In this document: positions 11,089 through 20,489 of the stretch, in pieces
Numbering within the stretch: the first letter of the stretch is position 1
How the letters are laid out: each line of letters starts with the position of its first letter
NCBI RefSeq assembly: GCF_000210295.1
Contig: NC_026738.1
Location: 496,001 to 560,000, forward strand
Length of the DNA: 64,000 nucleotides
From: Trypanosoma brucei gambiense DAL972
Taxonomy: Eukaryota; Euglenozoa; Kinetoplastea; Trypanosomatida; Trypanosomatidae
Direction of reading: 5' to 3'
Program-made: the position numbers and the translations under genes
The notes under the pieces: model-generated
The model's input: the letters and a program-made list of their open reading frames with translations, nothing else
Told to the model about the DNA's origin: nothing
The model's database searches: none

Positions 11089-12585
11089 ATGTACGCAAAG
11101 GGTACGCGAGGTTTGCGTAACCTTGATGAAACGCTCGCGGCGCTACGGCAGAATGCCCGCCAGGAGGCGCGTTTGACTCAGGAGGAATTACGACGCTACG
11201 TAATCCGTGAGGACATTCGCCGCCAGAATGCGGAACGTCGGTTTCAGCAGCAGGGGGAGTTGCTTAATGGTGCCCGCCCCGGTAATGTCACTTCGGCTTC
11301 TGTTGGGTGCGAGAGCGATGCGGCGCTGCCTGGTTGGTATGATGGCCAATTCGCCCCCCCTGATGCGGAAGATATGAACTCTGATGCCGCCATCCACCAC
11401 GGTGATGCGGGTGATATCGTGGAGGATGTGACGGAACGGGTATCCCGGGCTGCACACACGCTTTACCCTCAGCTTCTCAATGAGATAGATGCTTGTGCTG
11501 TTGACCTATGGCCTCGGCAGCATGACTGTGTAGATGGAGATGAGGATGAAGAAGGCATGCAAGTATTTAGTGGTGACTGTGTGGTGGAATGGAGTGGAAA
11601 TAGATCACCTCTTTTGCTACGTTGCACGCGTCCTTCGAGTACCGGCTATCTTCCACTAGTACCATCATCTACAGGGAAGGAAGTGCTGCCTCGCGGGCGG
11701 AGCGGTAACACATCGAAAGTAACCGAAAGCAAACCACCGGTTGTTTGTTTTGATGGGGATATGTGTTCGAGGTTGTATGAGTATGATGGTGGGGCTGATC
11801 CACTGAAGTCTGCTCTGCTTTCCGCCAAACGAATGTGTGAAGGGCGAGGAGTTGTGTCGGGTAATTCACCCAGCGAAACGAAGGGTCCTTTAGCCCCCCA
11901 GCGGCCAACGAAGCGTTGTTGGGACCCACGAGCTGCCAACAAGCCTGTGCTACACAGCGTAGGCACTGCTGTAGCTGAGAGCTCTGCGAAGTCTATTGCG
12001 AAGAAGATTCGCCAGTCAGTGAAGCAGCAGCCGCATGGTACGGATGACAAGGGGAGTCAGGATGTATCGGAGCGCATTTTTGTTGAACCGCGAAGCTTCG
12101 TTACGGAGCCCAAAGGTGAAGAAGTTATTTATGTCCAAGTCGCACAACCGCTCATGGCTCACTTCTGTGATGGTTGTGGTGCTTGTGCGGCGCGGGACGT
12201 AACCACCGGTCTGCCGGATTCGTGCACATCATGCGGTGAGACATTTGGTCCCGTGGCACCGATGCGGCGGTACATTTCATCAGATGATGATGGTGAGGAG
12301 TATTCAATGAACCGCACTGCGGCGCGCGGGAGGTCGGGGTCTTCAGAAGTGAAGGCGGATGTGGGAGTTGGTGGCTTGGAGGCGGACGGTGTTCCCCCTG
12401 ATGTTTCACGTGCCAAATCTCACACGGCAGCAACGATGGAAACTGAGGTGCAGAGGCCCTGTTCCGTTGGCGGTTCCGCTGTTGCCACACAGGCTGGTGC
12501 AAGAAATGGTCCAAAGCCCCTTCCGTTGACTGCAAAGGGACTTTACTTCCTTTACTTGTGGGACCAAGCGGTGTCTCGCAGCTAA
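11089..12585 (+). CDS. Hypothetical protein with a zinc-ribbon-like motif
   Basis: Unrecognised 498-residue protein. The N-terminal 65 residues are highly charged and helical (Arg/Glu/Gln-rich, around RQEARLTQEELRRYVIREDI), probably a coiled coil or long helix. A long, acidic, poorly ordered middle follows. Near residues 360-383 there is a Cys4 cluster (C360-x2-C363, C366, then C379-x2-C382 within CTSCGETF) of zinc-ribbon type. The last 20 residues end in a hydrophobic helix (KGLYFLYLWDQAVSR). Zinc binding is inferred from the spacing. The start is the first ATG after the acceptor; the open frame extends upstream only from a TTG. Confidence 0.8.
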   Translation: MYAKGTRGLRNLDETLAALRQNARQEARLTQEELRRYVIREDIRRQNAERRFQQQGELLNGARPGNVTSASVGCESDAALPGWYDGQFAPPDAEDMNSDAAIHHGDAGDIVEDVTERVSRAAHTLYPQLLNEIDACAVDLWPRQHDCVDGDEDEEGMQVFSGDCVVEWSGNRSPLLLRCTRPSSTGYLPLVPSSTGKEVLPRGRSGNTSKVTESKPPVVCFDGDMCSRLYEYDGGADPLKSALLSAKRMCEGRGVVSGNSPSETKGPLAPQRPTKRCWDPRAANKPVLHSVGTAVAESSAKSIAKKIRQSVKQQPHGTDDKGSQDVSERIFVEPRSFVTEPKGEEVIYVQVAQPLMAHFCDGCGACAARDVTTGLPDSCTSCGETFGPVAPMRRYISSDDDGEEYSMNRTAARGRSGSSEVKADVGVGGLEADGVPPDVSRAKSHTAATMETEVQRPCSVGGSAVATQAGARNGPKPLPLTAKGLYFLYLWDQAVSRS

Positions 12586-13204
12586 GATTTTTGTACTCAT
12601 TCATGAGTAGAGAACTGTGGCTCCCTAATTGTGCCTCTAGTTTTGTGGTTGATGCGTTTTATTTTTCCCTTTTCCCCCTTCTTGTTTGTTGCTTTGTTTT
12701 GTGGGAACTTGCAGTAGGGGAGGAATTGAGTGGTTGGACTGTGGTGGGGTGTCTCAACTTGCGTGAGCGTCTAGCTGTACTGCGACGCTAGCATGGTGTA
12801 CTTGACTTTGCGCGTGTCCACTGGTAGCGCAGAGAGGTGGAGTGATATTTCCTAATCTGTTGTGTATACCTCCATCGTTTAACATAGGCGCGCGCGTGTG
12901 TGTGTGTGTTTCCGTCTGTTTTTCGTTGGTCGCTTCTCGTAAGCATTTTCTTTCTTTCCTTCCTGTCTTCTTTGATGAACCTATATGCACGTGTCAGAAG
13001 TGTTGGAACGTGTTAGTGGTGGTGTGCAGGGATTCAACCGGGGGTGCGCTGAAACGCGTGGAGCGGATAGGAGATCTTTGGTAATTCACCATATTTTGCC
13101 TCTTGTATTCTGTTGGCATTCTTAGGCGGCGGTATAATCGCGCTGAGTCTGTGCGTACTAACCCATCCTCGTTTTGTTTTTCTCCGGTCTTCGGCGTTCG
13201 AGCA
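12586..13204 (+). other. Spacer between zinc-ribbon gene and hydrolase gene
   Basis: No supported gene. Short GT run near 12896-12909. A pyrimidine-rich stretch precedes the AG at 13124-13125, which leaves a 79-nt leader without ATG for the next gene. Confidence 0.65.
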
Positions 13205-15190
13205 ATGCGGAGTTATGTATTTGGCCAACTGTGTTGGATATGCAGGGTCACGGTGGAGCTCCTCATGGCGATGGGAACGGGGGCAAAGTGGATGTTCATG
13301 CTTACGCGCCTAGTCATCTTTGCTTTTATGAGCTTCTCGTACTTTGTTCCGATGGTTTATTGGTACTTCTCTTCTCCCAACATCATTCATCGAGTGGCGT
13401 ATCGGTCCGCCAAAAGAAGCAGACAACGTGTTCCGAGGATAGAGCCCGGACGTGCACTGGGATCGAAGAGAACTGTGGGGAGCACAGGATTTGAGAACTG
13501 TCCGAAGGTGGAGGAGCCGGATGACATTGATACCCTGAAAAGCTTGGTGACGCCCCTCCTGTTGTCACGGGATGGTAGAAACTCGGAAGCGACATGTTCA
13601 GTTGAATGTGCGGTAAATGACGATCCAAAGCAGGGAACTACTTCCTCTATCCTTTCTGACGAGTTGCGGGGCTCGTGCGGAGGCTCGGTGGCTTTCAGTT
13701 CGGTGTATTTGGGTGGGGAAAGGAATGGGAATGGGACAATCAGCGAAAGAGCAAAGGAAACCCGGTGTGACAATCCACTGGAGGACGTTGTTTCGAGCGA
13801 TGATGATGAGGATAGGCAGAACTTAAACAATCGCGCCCGCCTCGATATATATCTTCCCGTGTCATCCGACTCGTCGTCCAACCCAACGGAAGGCGAAGGA
13901 ACCCCTTCCGCGGGAGTAGAAAATAAGAAATCTCCTATCGTTATTTGTATTTCTGGTGGTGCGTGGATTGTTGGGTGCTACCTGTGGAGCGGGTTAGTAG
14001 CGCGGCTTCTAGCGACTCGGGGCTATGCTGTGTTTTGTCCCGACTATCGTAACTTCCCCCAAACAGACATGGAAGGGATGGTTGTTGACATTTCCGATGC
14101 CATTGCTTGGGTGGTGCACAACGCCGACCGGTACAACGGGGATGTAAGCAACATAACCCTTGTGGGGCAGTCCGCTGGTGCACATCTTTCGCTCATGTCA
14201 CTTCTCTCACAAGCGCATCTACACGCTGAAGAGGCCTCCGGAGGGGAACCACCAAGCGGCGCAGCGTATTACGTCAAGCGGTACAATCCCCGTACTTCCA
14301 TTCGCCGATACATTGGGCTAAGTGGAATATACAATCTTCAAGAGCTTGTTCCTCACTTTGATAAGCGCGGTCTCTACAGCAGCGTGCTCTATAGAATCGC
14401 TGGTGGGGAGGATAAATTGGCGAACTTCTCACCTACTGCGTATTTTGGTCCGAAAGTGCTCGGTAGCACCGAAGAGTCGCTTCCAGAGAATATATTTGAC
14501 TTTCTCCCGAGGTATATATACTTTCTTCATGGTGATGCAGACGAGAGTGCACCCCTGTCTGAGTCAGCGGATATTGCTTTCGCCATGCGTGAGAAGCAGC
14601 GGCTCCTGACAAGGCGTAGGTGTGGGAAAAGTGTGGGAAGATGTGCCCCATTTTTCACTTGCGACTCCTCGAGTTCTATCCCGTGCCAACATACTCATTG
14701 TTCGCCCTCTCATATGAGTTCCGATGAGAATGGTATGACCAGCATTAGTCCCTGTGCATCATTTGCCAGTGGGGAACCGAAACATCAGTCCAATGGCGGA
14801 ATACGTGGGCGGGGGTCGTCGGAGTTGAGTGACGAGGAACACAGAGCTTCAGCGGTTGAGATTCGGTGGGTGAAAATACCGGACGCTTCCCACACTGATC
14901 CTTTTGTGGAGGAGGTGTTAGTGGGTCATCAGAGCTCACTTGTGGAATTTATTGTCAAACAAGATGATTACCTGGTGCCGGGTCATCAGTGGGAAATAGA
15001 GGCAGAATCCAGCGAACCAGACGAGGATGAGTGCAACTGCGCAACTGTTAACACGCCTGGGGATTCCCCAGCAGAGTATTCGGATTCGGTGACCCCAGTG
15101 ATGCTTCCCGATGCCATTTTGCCACTTCGTGTTCCTCACGAGTCGCGCCCGCTGTTGATGCGAGCTGCTTCATACGTGTGCCCATTCTAG
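13205..15190 (+). CDS. Membrane-anchored alpha/beta hydrolase, isoprenylcysteine methylesterase-like
   Basis: A 661-residue esterase resembling prenylcysteine/isoprenylcysteine alpha-carboxyl methylesterases, which remove the methyl ester from prenylated proteins at ER or Golgi membranes. Two or three N-terminal hydrophobic segments (about residues 5-60) anchor it. The nucleophile elbow is GQSAGAH with Ser323. The charge relay is completed by Asp444 or Asp446 (HGDADESAP) and His563 in DASHTDPFVE, which matches the SHTD signature I recall for this family. Residues 249-254 read ISGGAW where the family normally has HGGAW. Two insertions are unusual: an acidic Ser-rich segment (about 75-215) and about 115 residues between the Asp and His. 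Substrate identity is inference. Confidence 0.8.
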   Translation: MRSYVFGQLCWICRVTVELLMAMGTGAKWMFMLTRLVIFAFMSFSYFVPMVYWYFSSPNIIHRVAYRSAKRSRQRVPRIEPGRALGSKRTVGSTGFENCPKVEEPDDIDTLKSLVTPLLLSRDGRNSEATCSVECAVNDDPKQGTTSSILSDELRGSCGGSVAFSSVYLGGERNGNGTISERAKETRCDNPLEDVVSSDDDEDRQNLNNRARLDIYLPVSSDSSSNPTEGEGTPSAGVENKKSPIVICISGGAWIVGCYLWSGLVARLLATRGYAVFCPDYRNFPQTDMEGMVVDISDAIAWVVHNADRYNGDVSNITLVGQSAGAHLSLMSLLSQAHLHAEEASGGEPPSGAAYYVKRYNPRTSIRRYIGLSGIYNLQELVPHFDKRGLYSSVLYRIAGGEDKLANFSPTAYFGPKVLGSTEESLPENIFDFLPRYIYFLHGDADESAPLSESADIAFAMREKQRLLTRRRCGKSVGRCAPFFTCDSSSSIPCQHTHCSPSHMSSDENGMTSISPCASFASGEPKHQSNGGIRGRGSSELSDEEHRASAVEIRWVKIPDASHTDPFVEEVLVGHQSSLVEFIVKQDDYLVPGHQWEIEAESSEPDEDECNCATVNTPGDSPAEYSDSVTPVMLPDAILPLRVPHESRPLLMRAASYVCPF

Positions 15191-16548
15191 CTGGTAGTTT
15201 ACATTCTGTTCTTGTCAAGGTTGCTTCATGCATATACACGCTCTCACATGTATATATATTTATATATGTGATTTCGCTGTTTTTTTTTTCTTTAGCTGTT
15301 GTGGGACGCTACTCTCGTTTAAGCAGAATATTTCATGTTTTAGCGATCTCGGTTAAATATTTGTTGTTGTGGCCAACATCACCCTCTCCGTTTGTTTTTC
15401 GATTCACCTCTATGAGGTTTTGGCTAAATGTGTTGGTAGGGCCTAATCAACGCTACGTAAGGGTGCCCATTTGCCCTATCCTTTTTTCAAAGTGAGTCTA
15501 GGTTCTCTTCGTCTGTTTCCACGCAGTCTGTAAAGATTGATTTCTCACTCCTGAGTTTTTTTTTTTTTCCCCGCCCCTCTTCCTTCCTTCCTTTTTTTTT
15601 ATCATCGCAGCGGTTTAAGGAAGGCATGCGTTTTTCCAGTACTAACTTTTGTCCCCGTAGCATTGTACGCGCGTGTGTGTGCCGACGCCTTGGCCTCTTC
15701 TTTCTTTCCGTAGACACTTCAAAATTTTATTGTTCTTTGTTGCAATGTTTTAGTACGATGCTTTGGTGTACACATAAATGTATTTCGGTGTGCACATATA
15801 TTTATATAAGTGTATGTATATATGTTTGTTTAATTATAATTGATGGATGTTGATGCGACACCTTTCTCTTGTTGTGGGATATATATGTCCTCCAGTTTTT
15901 TTTTTTTTACAGGGGCAGCGTGTTTGTAAGTGGGGAATAAGGCGAGCCAAAGTCACCCGAGGCGACTGTGGAAGACATTTATTACCACTACCATCATCAT
16001 TGATTACCTTTTCTCATTAGTTTTGGTCCGCAATGCTTGAGGTCATTTCTGATATCTACTGTTATTTAATTTCTCTCATGTGGCACGTTCGATGAAAAGG
16101 GAAATAATGTAATTTGAAGAAACTCACACGCTCAGGCAGGAGAGTTAGTAAATGGCTGTTGCGCTGATGTGTGTTTCGTGGCCGCTAATTATGAGACGGT
16201 GTCAAACCGTGTTGCCTTCGGTGTATATTTGCGTTTTTTGTTTTTATATCCTGTTTGCGCCTTGTTTTTGTTTTTTTTCTTTTTACACGCTTACTTTTGA
16301 AGCGATTCAGCCACCTCCTCCCTTTCCTTTTCCCTCTGTGTTCCCGCGGTTGTCTCTCCCGGGAGAGAAATCACTTGGTCGTCACCGTTTAAATAACCTT
16401 CGTGTGTGACGTTTATTGAGGTTCGTTGCCGCTTTATGTGGTTTTAGTCGGTTCGGAAGAAGGGAAGTGGTACAGTGAGTGTGGTGTGGGTTATCTGTAC
16501 CTCTGTTGCTATCGTTGTTGGTTCCTTATACTTTACCATACGCCTCGC
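15191..16548 (+). other. Spacer between hydrolase and pseudouridine synthase genes
   Basis: No supported gene in 1.36 kb. Pyrimidine-rich blocks near 15550-15600 and 16300-16360; short TA-rich stretches near 15250 and 15795-15825. Confidence 0.65.
16305..16365 (+). promoter_or_regulatory. Candidate acceptor and 3-codon upstream ORF for the pseudouridine synthase
   Basis: The pyrimidine tract (16305-16360) is followed by AG at 16364-16365. The predicted leader then contains ATG TGG TTT TAG at 16436-16447, a minimal upstream ORF, before the main ATG at 16549. Use of an AG downstream of 16447 would remove it. Confidence 0.45.
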
Positions 16549-18732
16549 ATGCGTTTTGAGTCGTCCACGCCCGAACGTATTTCAGGGAGGAAAGTAATTA
16601 GTGTGCGTGAGGTCCTCCGTGCCCGTTGCATGGACAACCAAGGTGATGCTGATACTCAGTATGTACCAGGTGACCGATATCCTCTCGAGTTGGCAGCAAC
16701 GGAAGACTCCCAGTTGGTGTCTACTCGCAACAATGAGTTGCCGCGGCGCATTTTAGTTGTGTGTCCTTACCGTTATACTTACCGAGCTCCCGTGAAGGGA
16801 AGGTGGGTGGGCTTACCGTTGCTCACGGTGTTTGTCAAGGAATTTGCGTACATTCCCGAAGTGTCGTCTGCTTGTTTGGCGGCAGCTTTTAATGCTCCAC
16901 AAGCTTGCCTCGACCCGCGTGTAACTATTCCCGCGTACGTCAATGAACTTGTGAACGGTGCGCTGAGGCTTCACGGACGGGAAGCAGAATGCCGCGCAGC
17001 GGGGCGTGCCTACACCGAGGAACTGAGCCGTATTTTGCATTCCACAACGTTAGCGCTGGCGACACGGGAGAGCTTTCCTGCGAGCGTGGGACATGAAGGA
17101 GCGCTCTGTGTCCGCGAAACCCAGCGAGTGCAAGATGGTGAGAGGGGCGAGGCACTGGGGGAAGGATCTGAAGTGGACTTGATCTCCTTGTTAAACACAT
17201 TTCCACCTCGTCTTGTGCTTCGTCAGCGGGATGTTATCCTGCACGATGTGCAGAGGCATGAGGCTCCCATGCCGTTTGGCGAGCCGCTTCTTATCCTGCG
17301 CTACGATCACACCACTCATGGGGCGTCAGGGCATCGTTTATTGGTACTGAAAAAGCCCTGTGGCATACCGGTTCACCCTTCCGGTCGTTGTCGCAAGAAC
17401 ACCGTCACTTCCATTCTTGAAGACGTGTTCGGTGGTGTAGACGCCCACCGCTATCATGCTGTTCCGCACGACGGAGATGATGGTGGGTCAACCCTAGAAC
17501 CTGGAGTACAAAGTATTGCGATACGGCATAAGTTGCATGATTTTGAGCTCATTCGTGTATGGGTGGGCGAGGGTTACGTAAGTTGCTCGGCATGGGAGGA
17601 GCTGCAAGCCATGATACAGCAGGAAACCAGCCCCGTTGGTGGTGGGAATGCCAAACTTAAGGTATACGTTGTTCATCGACTTGATAGTGGTACAAGTGGT
17701 GTACTGTTATTTGGACTTGACTCCACGAGTGCGCGAATGACGGCGGAGTTATTGTCGCAGAAGGATGATAAAGACGTAGCTGAGATCTCTCCTTCTGATG
17801 GTGTAGTAGCAAATTCGACCGCTTCGACGAAAGAGCTAGGGTGTACAAAACAATATCTTGCTAGGGTTCACGGTCACTTTGATGCTGCGAAGATTGCCGA
17901 AGATCAGCACAACTGTTCCCTTGTTTCTTACACACATTCCTCACAACGAAATGCTTGCAATAGCGGCTCCGTTGGCTGGCTGTGCATCGATAGACCCATT
18001 GGATGTTACTCTTACCACGACAGTTTGTACTGGTGCCCTGGTGCAGCCCAAATCAACTCGTGGTTGGAAGAGCGTGAAAAGAATGGAATGGTGGAATCTT
18101 CGGAGCGAAACCACAAAGAGAGTGAAGAGACGTCAGAACGTCCATCTCCAATCAGGGGTAAGCGACCCAAATACAAAAACACCGATGAGCTGGAGGCCAA
18201 GCACACACGAATGAAAAAGTTAACAATCGGTCTACGCGGTGCGCATCTAACTGGCGAAGAAACAGACTATGATGAAGGAAATATTGAATGCCAAACCTCA
18301 ACAGGGGAACGACAGCTACGTGAAACATTGAAACGAGCTACAACCCTTGTTAGACGTTGGTCATATGATGAGGACCTCGATGAATCGGTGGTGGAGTGTG
18401 TTCTGTTGACTGGACGCACCCATCAAGTGCGTGTCCACTTGGCGTCTGTTGGACATCCTATAGTCGACGACCACAAGTATATTTACCACCTTTCAAGGAA
18501 TACACCATTTACAGGGAATTACCGGAAGGAAGTAAAATCCCGGTTGCCGCCCTATCCTTCAACGATCCCACACGTAGCAAGCAACTGTTCATCGGTAACC
18601 ACTCAGGGAATATTTCTCCATGCCTGGCGATACACATTGCAATATAAAAACAGCGAAACACCTGAAACTTTAGAAGCCCCGCTTCCTGCATGGGCAAAGA
18701 ATGCAGATCTCCGATCGGATGGAAACCACTGA
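16549..18732 (+). CDS. RluA-family pseudouridine synthase (Pus9/RPUSD2-like)
   Basis: Isomerises uridine to pseudouridine in structured RNA; the Pus8/Pus9/RPUSD2 branch acts on tRNA position 32 and some mRNAs. The 727-residue protein has a long N-terminal extension (about 1-215). Next comes the branch-typical block with DVILHDVQRHEAPMP and KKPCGIPVHPSGR (about 225-285). The catalytic motif is HRLDSGTSGVLLF with Asp379, and the C-terminal RNA-binding motif is LLTGRTHQVRVHLASVGHP (about 622-640). Roughly 230 residues separate the catalytic motif from the C-terminal motif, including a charged insertion around 500-600. No clear targeting peptide is seen, so the compartment and target are not determined. 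The open frame upstream of 16549 lacks an ATG. Confidence 0.88.
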   Translation: MRFESSTPERISGRKVISVREVLRARCMDNQGDADTQYVPGDRYPLELAATEDSQLVSTRNNELPRRILVVCPYRYTYRAPVKGRWVGLPLLTVFVKEFAYIPEVSSACLAAAFNAPQACLDPRVTIPAYVNELVNGALRLHGREAECRAAGRAYTEELSRILHSTTLALATRESFPASVGHEGALCVRETQRVQDGERGEALGEGSEVDLISLLNTFPPRLVLRQRDVILHDVQRHEAPMPFGEPLLILRYDHTTHGASGHRLLVLKKPCGIPVHPSGRCRKNTVTSILEDVFGGVDAHRYHAVPHDGDDGGSTLEPGVQSIAIRHKLHDFELIRVWVGEGYVSCSAWEELQAMIQQETSPVGGGNAKLKVYVVHRLDSGTSGVLLFGLDSTSARMTAELLSQKDDKDVAEISPSDGVVANSTASTKELGCTKQYLARVHGHFDAAKIAEDQHNCSLVSYTHSSQRNACNSGSVGWLCIDRPIGCYSYHDSLYWCPGAAQINSWLEEREKNGMVESSERNHKESEETSERPSPIRGKRPKYKNTDELEAKHTRMKKLTIGLRGAHLTGEETDYDEGNIECQTSTGERQLRETLKRATTLVRRWSYDEDLDESVVECVLLTGRTHQVRVHLASVGHPIVDDHKYIYHLSRNTPFTGNYRKEVKSRLPPYPSTIPHVASNCSSVTTQGIFLHAWRYTLQYKNSETPETLEAPLPAWAKNADLRSDGNH

Positions 18733-19085
18733 GAGGGAAAGAAAAGTGGGAAGATACGAAGTAACTTACTTTAATAAGAGAAAAGGTATATGAGAAATAC
18801 TCTAAAAATAATTAAACATCATTCTAAAATGGCAAAATCACATAGAAAACTTTTAACCATTGATTCCACTAATGCTTTTCTAGCAGTTTTTGCTGATTGT
18901 TACATTTAAAAGTTCTTTTTAATTAATTTTTAATCAATTTTTTTGTGTTAAATGTTGTCAGAGTTCTGATTTTCAGAAAAGCAAGTAAACAGATATTAGT
19001 CAGTTCGAAGCTTAGGAAGCGAAGACAAGCGTTGTGTAAAGGCGGAAACGATAATAATATTTCTGTTTTCACTTTTCTGCGAGAC
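18733..19085 (+). other. Short AT-rich spacer
   Basis: 353 bp, notably A/T-rich. A T-rich tract ends with TTTCAG (AG at 18975-18976), giving a leader of about 109 nt with no ATG before 19086. A tiny ATG ORF at 18952 lies upstream of this acceptor and would be removed. Confidence 0.65.
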
Positions 19086-20489
19086 ATGTCATCGGTGGGA
19101 ATCGAGTGGAGCGCCCTTTCACTCCCTGTTGAAGGGGAAGTGGTGTTCGCTTCCTTTGTCTCGCTTATATGTCCACTGAACGGACGACGTGAAGGTGATG
19201 ATGTGAGTAAGAAATGTTCTGCAGCCTCCGTTCTGTGTAATGAATGTGCTAACGCGATTGTATGTGTGCTTAAGGGCCGTGAAGTTGCTTTCTTTGACCT
19301 GGCGGACGAATCTGCTGGCCCCCGGGAGGTCCGGCGCATTGGGGCTACTCCCCCGCTTCTCGTTTCCCGTTTCATGCGCAACGCCGATCCGTCAGTTGCA
19401 ACGTGTGCGACGCTGCTGCCGAAGGACGTTTCATTCATGTGCCGTGTACCGCCTGCAGCAGTGGAGAGGGTTTCCTCTTCGGATCCATCTGCTGGTCCTC
19501 ACGATGGAGGTGCGGGTGCGGCGCATTCAGTGAGAGGGACGGTGTACCTGTGTGGTGCTGTTGGTACCAGTGATGGACGCGTGGATGTGTTCTCTGAGGA
19601 GGGCTACGTGTTTGGGTTTGTCGCCAGCGATGGTCCTGTGGTTGCTGTGAGCGTCATCTACAGTACGAGCTTTTCCTCTGGCGGGTGTGCGGGTGTCAAG
19701 AGCTGGGAACAAATTCAACCTTCTGGTGTGTCGCTACCCGCGGAGGGTAGTGACGAGGAGCGTACTCTGGATCGTGCAACGGCAAACCTGGGTTTCGTGA
19801 CGACTAATGCAGACGGTGTTGTGTCTGTTTGGCGCCAGGACGGTTGTGGGTTGAAGCCTGCTGTGTTTGGCAGCAGCGCGCTTTTCTCTCGGGTGTTTTG
19901 CTCGCGTGTAGTGCAGCCAAGCAGTCGTGACTGGCTGCTGAGTGGTACGGAAGTAACAAGGACACCATTCATTGTACACACATCGCCAGGTCTCACGGCT
20001 GACTTGTGTGCACGGAGCGCAGTGACGTTTGAGGATGTGGAGAGCCGAGTACGCCTCCCCGGGAATATGTTGACACGCACAACCGCGATTGCGTCGGATG
20101 GGGACTCGGCACTAGTGGCGAGGGGGCGATCAGTGTTCCACGTTACATTCTCTGGCTCTTCCTGCGACCTTGTTTGCACGGCCGACTGCAACGTGGACGG
20201 CCTGCACTTGCCTGGCAGTGGTCCCCAGAAAGAGGGCGGAGCGGCCCTAGCAGCTGCATGCGATGTGAAGGGGACGGTATATGTTCTGTGTGGGCAGCCG
20301 CTCTCTGTGCTTGGTCGCTACAGTGCTACGGGCGGTGGTCCTATTCGTTCCTTGTCTATCTGTGCGGTGTCGCGGCTTGTTACGATTGTTGGCGGCGATG
20401 GCACGGTGGATGTTGTACTGGTGCCTACGGATGCCGATTCTGTTCCAACCGCGACCGTACACCAAGCCCTCGCATCGCTTCCTCGTTAG
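19086..20489 (+). CDS. Hypothetical beta-propeller-like protein
   Basis: Unrecognised 467-residue protein dominated by short hydrophobic beta-strand patterns separated by Gly/Asp turns, as in degenerate WD40 propellers. Examples are GTSDGRVDVFSEEGYVFGF near residue 160, TTNADGVVSVWRQDG near 238, and CDVKGTVYVLCGQPLSVLG and VTIVGGDGTVDVVLV in the last 80 residues. No canonical GH/WD repeat set is visible and no signal peptide or membrane span is present. A scaffold role would be the usual guess, but nothing in the sequence names a complex. The start is the first ATG after the acceptor at 18976; the longer open frame begins with GTG. Confidence 0.8.
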   Translation: MSSVGIEWSALSLPVEGEVVFASFVSLICPLNGRREGDDVSKKCSAASVLCNECANAIVCVLKGREVAFFDLADESAGPREVRRIGATPPLLVSRFMRNADPSVATCATLLPKDVSFMCRVPPAAVERVSSSDPSAGPHDGGAGAAHSVRGTVYLCGAVGTSDGRVDVFSEEGYVFGFVASDGPVVAVSVIYSTSFSSGGCAGVKSWEQIQPSGVSLPAEGSDEERTLDRATANLGFVTTNADGVVSVWRQDGCGLKPAVFGSSALFSRVFCSRVVQPSSRDWLLSGTEVTRTPFIVHTSPGLTADLCARSAVTFEDVESRVRLPGNMLTRTTAIASDGDSALVARGRSVFHVTFSGSSCDLVCTADCNVDGLHLPGSGPQKEGGAALAAACDVKGTVYVLCGQPLSVLGRYSATGGGPIRSLSICAVSRLVTIVGGDGTVDVVLVPTDADSVPTATVHQALASLPR

